Notes: generated by a model from the sequence alone, not told the origin. A DNA stretch of 64,000 bases from Edaphobacter lichenicola (GCF_025264645.1 NZ_CP073696.1:310001-374000), one strand, 5' to 3'; shown: positions 47,337 to 56,853, numbered from the stretch's first letter. Made by a program: numbers and translations.

Positions 47337-49928
47337 TTAGTTACTGCCAACCTTCAAACTGAGCCCTTCCTTCAAAGGAAGCGACTCAACCGAATCGCCC
47401 ACCGAGATTGTGAACTGATTCGAGCCGATGGCCCACTTCTTGGCTGCAACGTCGTAGTACGAGAAGGATCGCGCGTCAAGCGGGATAGTTACATGCCGTG
47501 TCTCTCCCGGTGCCAGTTCCACGCGCTCAAAGCCCTTCAGCTCATGCTCTGGACGCGCCACCTTCGGGTGGTTCTCCGTCACATACAACTGCGCAACCTC
47601 AGCACCCTTCCGAGCGCCTGTATTCGTTACATCAAAGCTCGCAGTTCCATGTACGTCACCACCTGCGTCATCCTGCTTCACTGTCAGGTTCGAGAATTTG
47701 AACGTCGTGTAGGACAGCCCATATCCAAAAGGAAACAGTGGCTTGACCTTATTCTTCTCATATCCGCGATACCCAACAAAGATGCCTTCCTTATAGTCAA
47801 CCCGCTTCGAGTCGCCTTCGGGGTAGTAGGTTGCGAACGTCGGGTTATCTTTCTCGTTTCGTTCAAACGTTGCAGGCAGATGCCCCGAAGGATTAACGTC
47901 GCCGAACAAAATCTCCGCTAATGCCCGTCCACCCTCCTGCCCTGCGTACCACGTCTCCAGAACCGCAGGCACGCGGTCGATCCACTTCGTAGAATCCACA
48001 TTTCCGCCCGACGTGATCGCAACCACAACCTTAGGATTTGCTGCCGCCATCTCGCGAATCAGTTCAGTCTGGCCATAGGGCAACGCAAACGTCCTGTCTC
48101 CGCCTTCGCTCTCGCTCTCAGGCTCAAATCCAGCCGTCACCAATACGACATCCGCTTTGGCAGCAAGCTTCACCGCCTCAGGATTCACGATCTTATCCTC
48201 CGGCACAATCGCAAGCGCCACATGCCCACCGATAGGAGTCTTCTGCCACTCCTCTACAACAACTTTGTGAGGGCCAGCCGCGAGCTCCAGCGTCACATGT
48301 GGCTGAAACGCACGCACAATCTTCCAGTTGTCGATCACAAGCTTGTCGTCTACGTAGACGCGATTTCCCGAACCCTCCCCTGAATCCTCCAACGCAAGAA
48401 TGTACTTCGTCGAGGTCGCAGCGTTGTAAAAACCCGTAAGACGGTGCGATATCTGCGACGGTGGCGAATTGAACAGCATCTCCATCACAGCATCAATATC
48501 CGCAATCGCTTCTTTGATAGTGAGTCCAGCCAACACGGCATGACGAGTAACCGTCTTCGAAGTAGGAGTTCCAGACAAATCAAGGTTGTTGAAGGCTTCC
48601 AGCGTGAGTCCAGGCTTGCCGCCCTTCGCCTCCGTCGTAAACTCTGTTGCAGATGACAGATGCGACAACGTAGGAACACCGCTGTCGTACAGCACGGTCG
48701 TTGACGGACCGACGAAGTCGGAGATGCCCTCAAGCGCACTCACCTGGTGGAACGGCACCACGCCCGCGCTGCCGCCACCTACTGGAACACCTGGATAACC
48801 ATCTGGCCCAACGATCAAGATCGTCTTTACCGTCGACTTATCCAGCGGCAGCAAATTGCCTTCGTTCTTCAGTAGCACCGCGCCTTCGCGTGCCGCATCA
48901 AGCGCAACGGCATTATTCTTCGCATCGACAAACGAGATAGAACTATCGAGTTGATCGCGAGTCAGCCATCCATACGAAGCTGCCGTCTCCAGAATATGTC
49001 GCACCTTCTCGTCAATGGTCGCCTCGGATACCTTACCAGCCTTAATCGCCGGCCCAAGGTTCGTGTTGTTCATGAACTTTCCGGTCGGCTCCTCGATGTC
49101 GAGCCCGCCGATTGCCGCGCCGACGGCATCATAGGTTGCATCCCAATCGGACATCATGATGCCTTTGAAGCCCCACTCTTTGCGCATGATCTCAGTATTG
49201 AAGTAGCCGTTCTGCGTGGCATGCTGTCCATTGATCAGGTTGTAAGAGTCCATCACGGAACTCACATGCCCCTCCTTCACCGCTGCTTCAAACGCAGGCA
49301 GATAGATCTCGCGGAGCGTTCGCTCGTCGATCTCAGAGTCCGAGTCATGCCGCAAAAACTCGCTGTTGTTTCCCAGGTAATGCTTCACCGTCGCACTGAC
49401 ACCCTGCTCCTGCATCCCGGTGACATACCCAACAGCAATCTTTCCTGCCAGGAACGGATCCTCACCGAAGTACTCGAAGTTGCGCCCGTTGTGTGGCGAA
49501 CGGTAGATGTTAACTCCCGGACCAAGCATGAAGTGAACTCCACGCGCACGTGCATCGCGGCCGATTCCAGCTCCTATCCGCGCTGCCAGCGCCGGATCCC
49601 ACGACGCCGCCATGTTAATTCCAGCCGCATACGTCGTCGACGGAAACCCTGAGTTCGAACGTGTTCCATATGGCCCGTCCGACATATTAAGCGGAGGAAT
49701 CCCAAGCGCAGGGACACCCCGTACTCCGAAGCCCGTCCCACCGATGTAGTCGAGCTTCTGCTGAAGCGTCATCTGCTTCACCAGAGAATCCACCTTCTGC
49801 TGTTCGGCCGAATCCAGCGCATGAGGAGCCTGCGCAAAGCTAGGCATATGCGCGGCCATAAGAGTCGCACCCAAAACAAGGTTTGTCAGACAAAAAGAGC
49901 GGAAGGGGCCTGAAGGCTTCGAATGCAT
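47337..49928 (-). CDS. Secreted GH3 beta-glucosidase with inserted PA14-like domain
   Basis: A GH3 enzyme of about 863 residues. The ATG at 49928 is preceded by GAGGA; a TTG 24 bases earlier is less likely. A signal peptide ends near SFAQ. The barrel shows MSDGPYGTRS, RNFEYFGEDPFLAG, KHYLGNNSEFLRH and the nucleophile Asp in GIMMSDWDATYD, which matches beta-glucosidase members. Then come the sandwich domain (REGAVLLKNEGNLLPLDKS), a PA14-like insert (LTGFYNAATSTKYILALEDS) and the C-terminal domain after FPFGYGLSYTTFKF. It differs from the GH3 protein at 40.2 kb in the nucleophile context, so their substrates probably differ. Confidence 0.92.
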   Translation of the reverse strand: MHSKPSGPFRSFCLTNLVLGATLMAAHMPSFAQAPHALDSAEQQKVDSLVKQMTLQQKLDYIGGTGFGVRGVPALGIPPLNMSDGPYGTRSNSGFPSTTYAAGINMAASWDPALAARIGAGIGRDARARGVHFMLGPGVNIYRSPHNGRNFEYFGEDPFLAGKIAVGYVTGMQEQGVSATVKHYLGNNSEFLRHDSDSEIDERTLREIYLPAFEAAVKEGHVSSVMDSYNLINGQHATQNGYFNTEIMRKEWGFKGIMMSDWDATYDAVGAAIGGLDIEEPTGKFMNNTNLGPAIKAGKVSEATIDEKVRHILETAASYGWLTRDQLDSSISFVDAKNNAVALDAAREGAVLLKNEGNLLPLDKSTVKTILIVGPDGYPGVPVGGGSAGVVPFHQVSALEGISDFVGPSTTVLYDSGVPTLSHLSSATEFTTEAKGGKPGLTLEAFNNLDLSGTPTSKTVTRHAVLAGLTIKEAIADIDAVMEMLFNSPPSQISHRLTGFYNAATSTKYILALEDSGEGSGNRVYVDDKLVIDNWKIVRAFQPHVTLELAAGPHKVVVEEWQKTPIGGHVALAIVPEDKIVNPEAVKLAAKADVVLVTAGFEPESESEGGDRTFALPYGQTELIREMAAANPKVVVAITSGGNVDSTKWIDRVPAVLETWYAGQEGGRALAEILFGDVNPSGHLPATFERNEKDNPTFATYYPEGDSKRVDYKEGIFVGYRGYEKNKVKPLFPFGYGLSYTTFKFSNLTVKQDDAGGDVHGTASFDVTNTGARKGAEVAQLYVTENHPKVARPEHELKGFERVELAPGETRHVTIPLDARSFSYYDVAAKKWAIGSNQFTISVGDSVESLPLKEGLSLKVGSN

Positions 49929-50074
49929 GTAATTGTGTCCTCGGTGGTGCAAAAAATTGTAACCGCATCATCAGACACTTGTCTCACAGGCCGTAGTCAC
50001 ATTAGCCCGAAACCCAAAATAGAAGTGAGACCTGCTGGTCCGACCAAAGAGCCCAATATCACCGGACGCAGTTT

Positions 50075-50264
50075 CCCAAAAACGGGAACCCCGGAAAACA
50101 AACTCAGAATCCGTGTCACATTTTTCGTGGCTCAAAACATGACCATTAAGTGACCACGTGCACCACGCAATCCACCACAAAGTGACCACCAAAACACCAC
50201 GTTCAAACAACCATCTTCTTCAAAACCCCCAACAAAACGCCACAAACACCACCCAAAAAAATAA
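50075..50264. repeat. Dispersed intergenic repeat, copy B
   Basis: About 190 bases similar to 39164-39355. Five ACCAC pentamers start at 50153, 50162, 50174, 50185 and 50196, with exactly the same spacings (9, 12, 11, 11) as copy A. It sits between the start of the GH3 gene and the end of batD, in the same orientation of motif as copy A. The minus-strand frame here (GVLVVTLWWIAW) parallels that of copy A (GVLVVSLWWNAW), a by-product of the repeat. Confidence 0.8.
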
Positions 50265-50282
50265 GCGGGCTAATTCATTCAT

Positions 50283-51608
50283 TTATGGATTCAGTTGAGG
50301 AAGTACTCGACGCGATCCCACCTCTTTTTCCCGGTCGTGACGATGATTCCGGAGCAGCCGCGACAATCGGCTCCCATCCCAACTCTGTTTGTACCCACTG
50401 GAATAGAGCGAAGCGCCAAGCTCTTCCACCGCAACAATCAGCTCGTCATCCTTCGATCGTCGCAAATACTCCTGCAAAGTCGTACCATCCTTACCCCGCG
50501 CAATCCAGCCAATCAGAGATCGATAAGCCCCTTGTGCGTCGTTGCGTTTGCAGGCAAGAATCAGTCGGCGAAAGAAAGTCCGCTCTGAGTTTCTTCTAAT
50601 CTCAATAAGCTGTTTGAGCAGACGACGCAACATCGGAACATATCGCCGCATAAGCCAAAAAACTAGAAGCGCGAAGACGAAAGACGGAACATCGATAAGA
50701 ATCTGCGTGCGATATAGGTGCCAAAAACTCACAGATGGAGGCTGAGCAACTGCAACAGGTTCTTGCTCTGGCGGCAACTCTTCCACATAACCTGGGTTTG
50801 CCGCGACGGTGAGATGAACAGAGGGAAGCGAAGTGGTAACAAGTTTATGAGCGTTCAGATTCCACCATTGCAGCTGAATCGGCGGCAACGTATATTCCCC
50901 CGCGCTTCGCAAAAAATATCGCGCTGACTCAGTACGTCGCCCATAAACAAACTCGCCCGTCGGTGTCTTCTGGTCCACGACAGTGGGCTGCTCTGGATAT
51001 ACACGCACACCATCCGAAGCCTCAAAAGACAACGGAGGGATCATCATCCCCTGCGTCTTCACAGTTGTTATCGTAATAGTGCGATGAAGCGTGTCGCCTA
51101 CCCGAATATTCTTCAAAGATGGCTCCCATCTTTGTTGCAGCGTAAGCGCAGTCGTTGGAAGAAAGTAACTGAGACCCTGAGCTGCCGCTGGAATATTGGC
51201 GTGGAATATCAAAGGCGGCAACGAAAGGTGCGCCTCTGTTGTCTTAGGCGGATTTGCAGCATAGGGAATAGTGAACTGCGCCGGAGGAAGCCGGAACTCT
51301 CCAACCTGCTGTGGATAGATGGTGTAGGACTGACTGATTCCAGCGTAATGTACGCCATCGATAGTCTCTGACAAGTTCTGTGGGCGGTCTTGCGGCTGAA
51401 CGACGATTGCATTTTCAAGCTCGAAGACGGGAAAATCAGGACTTCCGGTGAAGTAGTTAGGCACAAGGACGGTAACATTGAGATGTACAGCCTGACCAAC
51501 GATGATCTCTTTCGTCGGCGTTAGGGTAGCTCGGATAACAGGCGACTGCGCTAATGAAAAAGTTGCCGCGCAGACAGCGAGAAGACCGAAAAGGCCGCGT
51601 CTCATCAC
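50283..51608 (-). CDS. BatD-like exported membrane protein
   Basis: A 441-residue protein ending the moxR/bat operon. A signal peptide (GLFGLLAVCAATFSLAQ) is followed by two beta-sandwich-like halves typical of BatD (VIRATLTPTKEIIVGQAVHL, GISQSYTIYPQQVGEFRLPP, SARYFLRSAGEYTLPPIQLQ). Then comes one membrane helix near residue 300 (ILIDVPSFVFALLVFWLM) and a cytoplasmic tail. Its start overlaps the preceding VWA/TPR gene by four bases. In Bacteroides and spirochetes Bat proteins were linked to oxygen tolerance; the biochemical role is unsettled. Confidence 0.85.
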   Translation of the reverse strand: MMRRGLFGLLAVCAATFSLAQSPVIRATLTPTKEIIVGQAVHLNVTVLVPNYFTGSPDFPVFELENAIVVQPQDRPQNLSETIDGVHYAGISQSYTIYPQQVGEFRLPPAQFTIPYAANPPKTTEAHLSLPPLIFHANIPAAAQGLSYFLPTTALTLQQRWEPSLKNIRVGDTLHRTITITTVKTQGMMIPPLSFEASDGVRVYPEQPTVVDQKTPTGEFVYGRRTESARYFLRSAGEYTLPPIQLQWWNLNAHKLVTTSLPSVHLTVAANPGYVEELPPEQEPVAVAQPPSVSFWHLYRTQILIDVPSFVFALLVFWLMRRYVPMLRRLLKQLIEIRRNSERTFFRRLILACKRNDAQGAYRSLIGWIARGKDGTTLQEYLRRSKDDELIVAVEELGASLYSSGYKQSWDGSRLSRLLRNHRHDREKEVGSRRVLPQLNP

Positions 51609-53209
51609 TGCTTCTCCTGCGCAGCCTGAATAGCAAATCGTTGACGCAGAAAGTCGGCTGGCGTTGTCTGAATATTTCGCATCCAGATATCGGCAACCGT
51701 CTTTGGGTCAAGATTCGCCTTTATGGCAATCTTTTTCCCCTGCTTGCCTTTATTGTCGAATTTGATCTGATCGGGTGGAAGGTTCGGTGCTTTTTCTTGT
51801 TCCTCTTCATCATCATTTTTTTTGGATATCTTAGGAATCAAAGATTTCACCAGTGCCATATTCTCTTGCGCCTCGACCCATGGATGGCGCCGCTCTAGTG
51901 CTTGGCTGTAGGCCTCAACAGCCTCAGGATACTTACCGAGGTGAGCAAGAGCATTGCCTTGGTTGTACCAGGCCTCCGCGGAGTCGCTGAGAGCAAACGC
52001 ATTGATTGCGTCGTCGAAGTCGCCCGTGCGTTCCAGTGCAACGCCACGCCAAATCGGATCTTCGAAGTGCTTCGCAGCCACTTCAAACGCGCCTCGTTCA
52101 AAATAATATCGACCCTGCTGATCGGCAGTGAGCCACAGATTCATCCAACGGAAACGATGTTCTGTTGGTGTCGGAGGAAGCACGAAGACAAAAGCAAGCG
52201 CTGCAGACGTCCAGCGCACGGACCATCCTCTCCGAAAAGAGAATGCTGCGATACCCGCTATAGGAATGGTCAACCAGTAGCCTTCATCGATAGGACGGGT
52301 CTTGCTGTCCACCTCTTGGACAGCTTGCAGATGGTGCTGCACCCGTCGCTGAATCCACCGGATGTCATCATCGTTAAGCGTCAGGGAAGTCGCTTCAATG
52401 CCGAACTGTTTGAGATTGCGCAGAGCATTTACATCGAGTTTGGCATAGACTCGTCGCCCCGCAGAGTCTGTGAGGAAGCGATTGCCGTAGGTGCGAACCG
52501 GGCCCCCGGCCGAAGTTCCGACACCCATGACAAGGATGTCGTTTTTCTCTGCATTCCGTAAGAGGAACTGCCGAAAAGCTTGTAGAGCCTGAGGTTCGAC
52601 GCCATCAGTGACAAACAAAATCGTCCCGGGATCCGTCTCGTCTTTCAGAAAGTCTTCAATCGCATCGAGGGCATGAGTTGTGTTTTTACCGGAACGCGGC
52701 ATAAGGCTCGTTGATAACGAACTGAGATATAGCTCGAAGAGCGAGTGGTCCGTGGTGAAGGGAAGCACCATATGCGCGGAGCCCGCATAAACGAAGAGCG
52801 CTGTCCGCGCCCCGAGGCGTTCTTTAAGCAGATCGCGGATCTTCAGCTTGGCACGCTCGAGGCGGGTAGGATCCAGGTCGATAGCATCCATGGTTTGCGA
52901 GAGATCGAGCGCGATGACAAGAGGGGCCTTATCTTCTGTAAACGGTGGCTGTTCGCGCCTCCACGTAGGACCGGCCAATGCGATAGACCCAAGAGCGATA
53001 AGTGCGCAGAGCGTGTGTATGGGACGAAGGCGCCAGCTTCGTACTGGAGAGACAATAAGGTGTTCGAGCAACTCGGAATCGATGTAGCGCCGCCAGCGCG
53101 CGCGAATGTCTTCGTTAAAGCGGAGTGAAAAAAGCAGGATCGGCACGGCTGCCAGCAGCCAAAACCAATGTGGCCGCAGAAAATGAAGAGCCTGGAACCA
53201 CTCCTTCAT
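51605..53209 (-). CDS. BatB/BatC-like protein: VWA domain plus TPR
   Basis: A 534-residue inner-membrane protein. An N-terminal membrane segment (HWFWLLAAVPILLFSL) and a second one (LCALIALGSIALAGP) precede a von Willebrand A domain with the metal-site motif ALDLSQTMDA and TILFVTDGVEP. A further helix (LTIPIAGIAAFSF) precedes TPR repeats (SAEAWYNQGNALAHLGKYPE, AVEAYSQALERRHPW) and a Lys/Glu/Asp-rich tail. It therefore combines what are separate BatB and BatC proteins in other bacteria. It overlaps its neighbours on both sides by four bases, so translation is coupled. Confidence 0.87.
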   Translation of the reverse strand: MKEWFQALHFLRPHWFWLLAAVPILLFSLRFNEDIRARWRRYIDSELLEHLIVSPVRSWRLRPIHTLCALIALGSIALAGPTWRREQPPFTEDKAPLVIALDLSQTMDAIDLDPTRLERAKLKIRDLLKERLGARTALFVYAGSAHMVLPFTTDHSLFELYLSSLSTSLMPRSGKNTTHALDAIEDFLKDETDPGTILFVTDGVEPQALQAFRQFLLRNAEKNDILVMGVGTSAGGPVRTYGNRFLTDSAGRRVYAKLDVNALRNLKQFGIEATSLTLNDDDIRWIQRRVQHHLQAVQEVDSKTRPIDEGYWLTIPIAGIAAFSFRRGWSVRWTSAALAFVFVLPPTPTEHRFRWMNLWLTADQQGRYYFERGAFEVAAKHFEDPIWRGVALERTGDFDDAINAFALSDSAEAWYNQGNALAHLGKYPEAVEAYSQALERRHPWVEAQENMALVKSLIPKISKKNDDEEEQEKAPNLPPDQIKFDNKGKQGKKIAIKANLDPKTVADIWMRNIQTTPADFLRQRFAIQAAQEKQ

Positions 53210-54249
53210 ACGCGTACCTTCAACACCGACGATGTTGTCGCTTCTTCATTCGAATGATCGCCATGAGCAAGAAGGCGCATTCCCAGGGTTACGATCATCA
53301 TCAGCAGGTGATATCCGGTCAGTAGAACAAGGGCTGCAGCAAGTGGAAACGTAAATAGCTCGCGCTTAGGTTGATAGCTCACGGTTTTGAACTTCTGTGG
53401 CGTGATCTGATCCAACGTCGCGTATGCGCGTTCGAGTTCTGCGCTATTTTCTCCATGAAAGACCTGACCACTGGTAGCTTGAGCGATGTTGCCAAGGGCG
53501 GCATAGTCAACCTTGTCTTCCCCTTTTGCGCGTGGGTCGCCGATGCCTACGACGTGGACAGTAATGTTGTTCTGTTTGGCAATCTCGGCTGCTTGTTGGG
53601 GTGGCACACGGCTGCCCGTGTCGTTCCCGTCGGTGAGCAGAATCATCACGCGCTCCTTCGCATCGCTCGCGTTGAACTGCTTGATGGCGAGTCCGATGGC
53701 ATCGCCGATCATCGTCTGCGGGCCAGCCATGCCAGCATCCGTCTGCCCCAAAATCTTCAAGCATGCGTCATGATCAAGTGTGAATGGCGCGACTGGATAA
53801 GCGGCCTGACCGAAGACAATCAGCCCGATGCGATCATTCTTGCGTCTTCGAATGAAGTCGCTGACAACCTGCTTGACGGCGTCAACGCGACGGATGCGTT
53901 TATGTTCAGACGTGAAGAAGTCGGGCGTCTCCATGGATTGCGAGATATCGAGTGCAAGCATTAGATCGCGCCCAGGCTGAATCTTCTGGATTGGAGGCTC
54001 GACAAACTGCGGACGAGCGAGCGCTACGACTATCAAAGCCCAGCAAACTGTGGATAGTATCTTCTCCAGCCAGTTAGTTCGAGGTACAACAGCTCCCACC
54101 GCAGGCGTAAGGCCCAGAGCGGAGGAGATGAAGTTGAAAAAGGTGAGACGCACTGAATCCTGTTCCTCCTTATAAGGAGGCAGTAGCCAATAGACAATGA
54201 TTGGAAGCGGAAGCAGCGCCAACAGCCATGGGTATTCAAGCCTGTACAC
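53206..54249 (-). CDS. BatA-like VWA-domain membrane protein
   Basis: The best start is GTG at 54249, five bases or so after GGAGG, giving YRLEYPWLLALLPLPIIVYW as the first helix. The longer frame to 54324 lacks a site. A second helix (LSTVCWALIVVALARP) precedes the VWA domain with the MIDAS motif ALDISQSMETPD and MILLTDGNDTGS, and a C-terminal helix (LFTFPLAAALVLLTGYHLLM) closes the protein. About 347 residues. It overlaps the DUF4381 gene by 14 bases and the BatB/C gene by four. It presumably forms a membrane complex with the other Bat proteins, fed by the MoxR ATPase. Confidence 0.87.
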   Translation of the reverse strand: MYRLEYPWLLALLPLPIIVYWLLPPYKEEQDSVRLTFFNFISSALGLTPAVGAVVPRTNWLEKILSTVCWALIVVALARPQFVEPPIQKIQPGRDLMLALDISQSMETPDFFTSEHKRIRRVDAVKQVVSDFIRRRKNDRIGLIVFGQAAYPVAPFTLDHDACLKILGQTDAGMAGPQTMIGDAIGLAIKQFNASDAKERVMILLTDGNDTGSRVPPQQAAEIAKQNNITVHVVGIGDPRAKGEDKVDYAALGNIAQATSGQVFHGENSAELERAYATLDQITPQKFKTVSYQPKRELFTFPLAAALVLLTGYHLLMMIVTLGMRLLAHGDHSNEEATTSSVLKVRV

Positions 54250-54709
54250 GATGCCTCCGAATCCATCTTTTGGACAAGTCCCTGAGGACAGTTTCGTCTT
54301 CCGAAGAAAGAGAGGTTGATGCAAAAGCTATCTGTTCAATAAGTCTTCCTGGGATCTCTCGAAACGCCGGCGTGGCGGAGCTCTCTGCGAGGAACTCAAT
54401 CCACTTTTCTCCACTGAGCGAAGCCACTTGCTCTCGAGGCCACGCAGCGAGAGCCGTACGTTTGAGCAGTCCGGAGAGTTGCTCTGGAGATGAAGTGGCG
54501 AGTTCGCGAAGAGCTTCACGACGATAGCGGTTTTGCCGCCAGTTACGGATCCTCCGAATCGTTAGCCAGACGATGAGCAGAACGAGAATGCCGAATACGA
54601 TGTACCAGCCAAGTGTCTGCGGAATCCAGGACACGGGCTGCGGTTGATAGAAGCCGTGCAACTTGTCGAGTGCCGTCGGCGATACGGTTTGCGAAACGGG
54701 CGATGTCAT
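54236..54709 (-). CDS. DUF4381 small membrane protein
   Basis: A 157-residue protein with one helix (TLGWYIVFGILVLLIVWLTI) after a short Pro-rich N-terminus (HGFYQPQPVSWIP), then a cytoplasmic helical region (REALRELATSSPEQLSGLLK, LSGEKWIEFLAESSATPAF). The pattern is that of DUF4381, which occurs in MoxR/Bat operons between DUF58 and BatA. It overlaps the DUF58 stop by four bases. The function within the complex is unknown. Confidence 0.85.
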   Translation of the reverse strand: MTSPVSQTVSPTALDKLHGFYQPQPVSWIPQTLGWYIVFGILVLLIVWLTIRRIRNWRQNRYRREALRELATSSPEQLSGLLKRTALAAWPREQVASLSGEKWIEFLAESSATPAFREIPGRLIEQIAFASTSLSSEDETVLRDLSKRWIRRHRVQA

Positions 54710-55635
54710 GTCCGCCTCCGCAGCTCTGCAACGCCGCCAAGCAGATGACGAAGTTGCGTAGGGACGTCGTCCGCTGTGCTGATAGGTAGAACCGGAATTC
54801 CAAGCTCATGCTGCCACGAAAGAATGAAACCAACTCGTTCGTCGGAGGCATCGAGAATACTCTTGCGAACCTTCTCTTGACCGAGTTGCAGCTCAACCTG
54901 CAACTCTCCGTCGCTCACAATAAGCGGCTCGGCCGCCGGTAGCTTCACGGACAACGGATCATACGTGAGGCAGCAAACGATATCGTTTGAGCGCGAGAGA
55001 CGCAGCAAAAGATCACGTGTCGTCTGATCGGCGCCGTCGAAGTCGCTCGCGATTACGATGAGAGCATCGCGGCGACATACCCGCGCGGCCGACTCGATCG
55101 CCTCATTGAGACGTCCTGGGCTGGCCTTCGCGGGGAGGTCCGCACGAAGAAGATGATTCATGTTCGAGATGCGGGCGAGGATTCGCAGAATAGTGGGACG
55201 GCTGCGGCGCATGGGGATATCTTCGACAGAGTCGTCATTGAAGACGAAGGCGCCCACGCGGTCACCTTGGTGGAACACACGCCAAGCGGCGAGCGCTGCG
55301 ATCTCCGCTGCGACGACAGACTTCATCGAAACGCGGCTACCGAAAAACATATTGATGCGCTGATCTACAATCAGCATCGTTGGCCGGTCGCGCTCTTCGG
55401 TATATACGCGAACATAGGGCTTCGGCATGCGCGCAGTTACCTGCCAATCGATGCTGCGCACATCGTCTCCGGGCACGTAAGCACGCAACTCCTCAAAATC
55501 GAGTCCGCGCCCTCGAACGCGTGAGGCGCAGCGGCCGAAGAGCAGGCTGTGAACCGGTTGGCGGTGATGCAGGGAGAAGCCGCGCGACTTGAATTGCAGC
55601 GCGATCAGCGAATCGAGTTCAGCGTAAGCGCCCAT
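54706..55635 (-). CDS. DUF58 domain protein of the MoxR operon
   Basis: A 309-residue cytoplasmic protein with the DUF58 core: GRGLDFEELRAYVPGDDVRS, IDWQVTARMPKPYVRVYTEE and the VWA-like segment TMLIVDQRINMFFGS. The second half reads DALIVIASDFDGADQTTRDL. It directly follows moxR, with 15 bases between them, and overlaps DUF4381. DUF58 proteins are thought to be substrates or partners of MoxR chaperone ATPases. Confidence 0.9.
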   Translation of the reverse strand: MGAYAELDSLIALQFKSRGFSLHHRQPVHSLLFGRCASRVRGRGLDFEELRAYVPGDDVRSIDWQVTARMPKPYVRVYTEERDRPTMLIVDQRINMFFGSRVSMKSVVAAEIAALAAWRVFHQGDRVGAFVFNDDSVEDIPMRRSRPTILRILARISNMNHLLRADLPAKASPGRLNEAIESAARVCRRDALIVIASDFDGADQTTRDLLLRLSRSNDIVCCLTYDPLSVKLPAAEPLIVSDGELQVELQLGQEKVRKSILDASDERVGFILSWQHELGIPVLPISTADDVPTQLRHLLGGVAELRRRT

Positions 55636-55650
55636 GGCATGACTACTTTG

Positions 55651-56712
55651 TTAGACGACTGCAACCAGTTGAATGACCTTATCAAGAACGTGATTCGCGT
55701 TGATCCCCTCGGCCTGCGCATCATAGCTCAACAAAATACGATGACGAAGCGCATCATGAAAGATCGCCTGTACATCATCCGGTCGTACGAACGAGCTGCC
55801 TCTAAGCCATGCGTAGGCACGCGAACACTTATCGAGGGCAATCGTACCGCGCGGACTCGCTCCAATCTGAATCCACTTGCGTAAATCCTTGTCGTAGCGC
55901 TCAGGATACCGTGTCGCTTCGATCAGGCTGACGATATATTGCTCAACAGCCGGGGCCATCTCAGTCGAGTGAATTTCAGTCCGCGCTGCAAAGATTACAT
56001 CTTGCGATATGAGCGCGGTCTTGCCAGAAGAGTCTACGAACGTTGCGGTTGATGGCTGTTCTTCATTGCGAACCAGCAGCATGATGTCTCGTTCTGACTT
56101 TTCCTGAGGATAGCCGACATAGATATGCATCAGGAAGCGATCCATCTGGGCCTCAGGAAGAGGATAGGTTCCCTCCTGCTCTATCGGATTCTGCGTTGCC
56201 ATCACGAGGAAGAGCGGAGGCAGAGAGTGGGTTTTGCCTGCGACCGTTACTTGGCGCTCCTCCATCGCCTCCAGCAACGCCGACTGCACCTTGGCCGGAG
56301 CTCGGTTAATCTCGTCAGCGAGGACAAGATTGTTGAAGATCGGGCCTGGTTGAAATCGAAACTCACCCTTGCCCTCCACGCTGTAATAAATCTCCGAGCC
56401 TGTGATATCCGATGGCAGCAGATCAGGTGTGAATTGGATGCGAGATAGACCAGCGTCCAAAAACTTAGACATCTTCTTAATGGATCGAGTCTTCGCCAGC
56501 CCTGGCAAGCCTTCGACGAGAAGATGCCCATTCACCAGCAGGCCAATAATGAGCCGCTCGATCATTGCTTCCTGGCCAAGTACCGTTTGTCCCACCAGTT
56601 TTTGCAGAGTTAGGACTGATTCGCGTGCCCCCACTTTCACCTGCCTGCCATGAAATTTGCTTGCGACCGGATTGCAAATCGTTGAACGGACAATATCCGT
56701 ACCATTATGCAC
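55651..56712 (-). CDS. moxR: MoxR-family AAA+ ATPase
   Basis: A 353-residue AAA+ ATPase. Walker A is VEGLPGLAKTRS, Walker B LVLADEINRAPAKVQ, and the sensor region VMATQNPIEQEGTYPLPEAQ. FTPDLLPSDITGSEIYY is the MoxR-typical insert. The frame opens at GTG 56712 but its purine site abuts the codon; GTG at 56637, giving VGARESVLTLQKLVGQ, is a plausible alternative. It leads the operon moxR-DUF58-DUF4381-batA-batB/C-batD. MoxR proteins act as chaperones that assemble or activate metal-dependent or VWA-containing complexes. Confidence 0.92.
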   Translation of the reverse strand: MHNGTDIVRSTICNPVASKFHGRQVKVGARESVLTLQKLVGQTVLGQEAMIERLIIGLLVNGHLLVEGLPGLAKTRSIKKMSKFLDAGLSRIQFTPDLLPSDITGSEIYYSVEGKGEFRFQPGPIFNNLVLADEINRAPAKVQSALLEAMEERQVTVAGKTHSLPPLFLVMATQNPIEQEGTYPLPEAQMDRFLMHIYVGYPQEKSERDIMLLVRNEEQPSTATFVDSSGKTALISQDVIFAARTEIHSTEMAPAVEQYIVSLIEATRYPERYDKDLRKWIQIGASPRGTIALDKCSRAYAWLRGSSFVRPDDVQAIFHDALRHRILLSYDAQAEGINANHVLDKVIQLVAVV

Positions 56713-56853
56713 TCCTCACCCCAAAATCCAGTTTTGAACGTATTTTTTTCAAATTCACGCGGAGCAACATATTGACTGGATCTACTCAGTAAAGTGAAAG
56801 AAAACACATGAGAGAGATAATCTAGAATCATTAGCAAACTCCTCGGAGGCATA

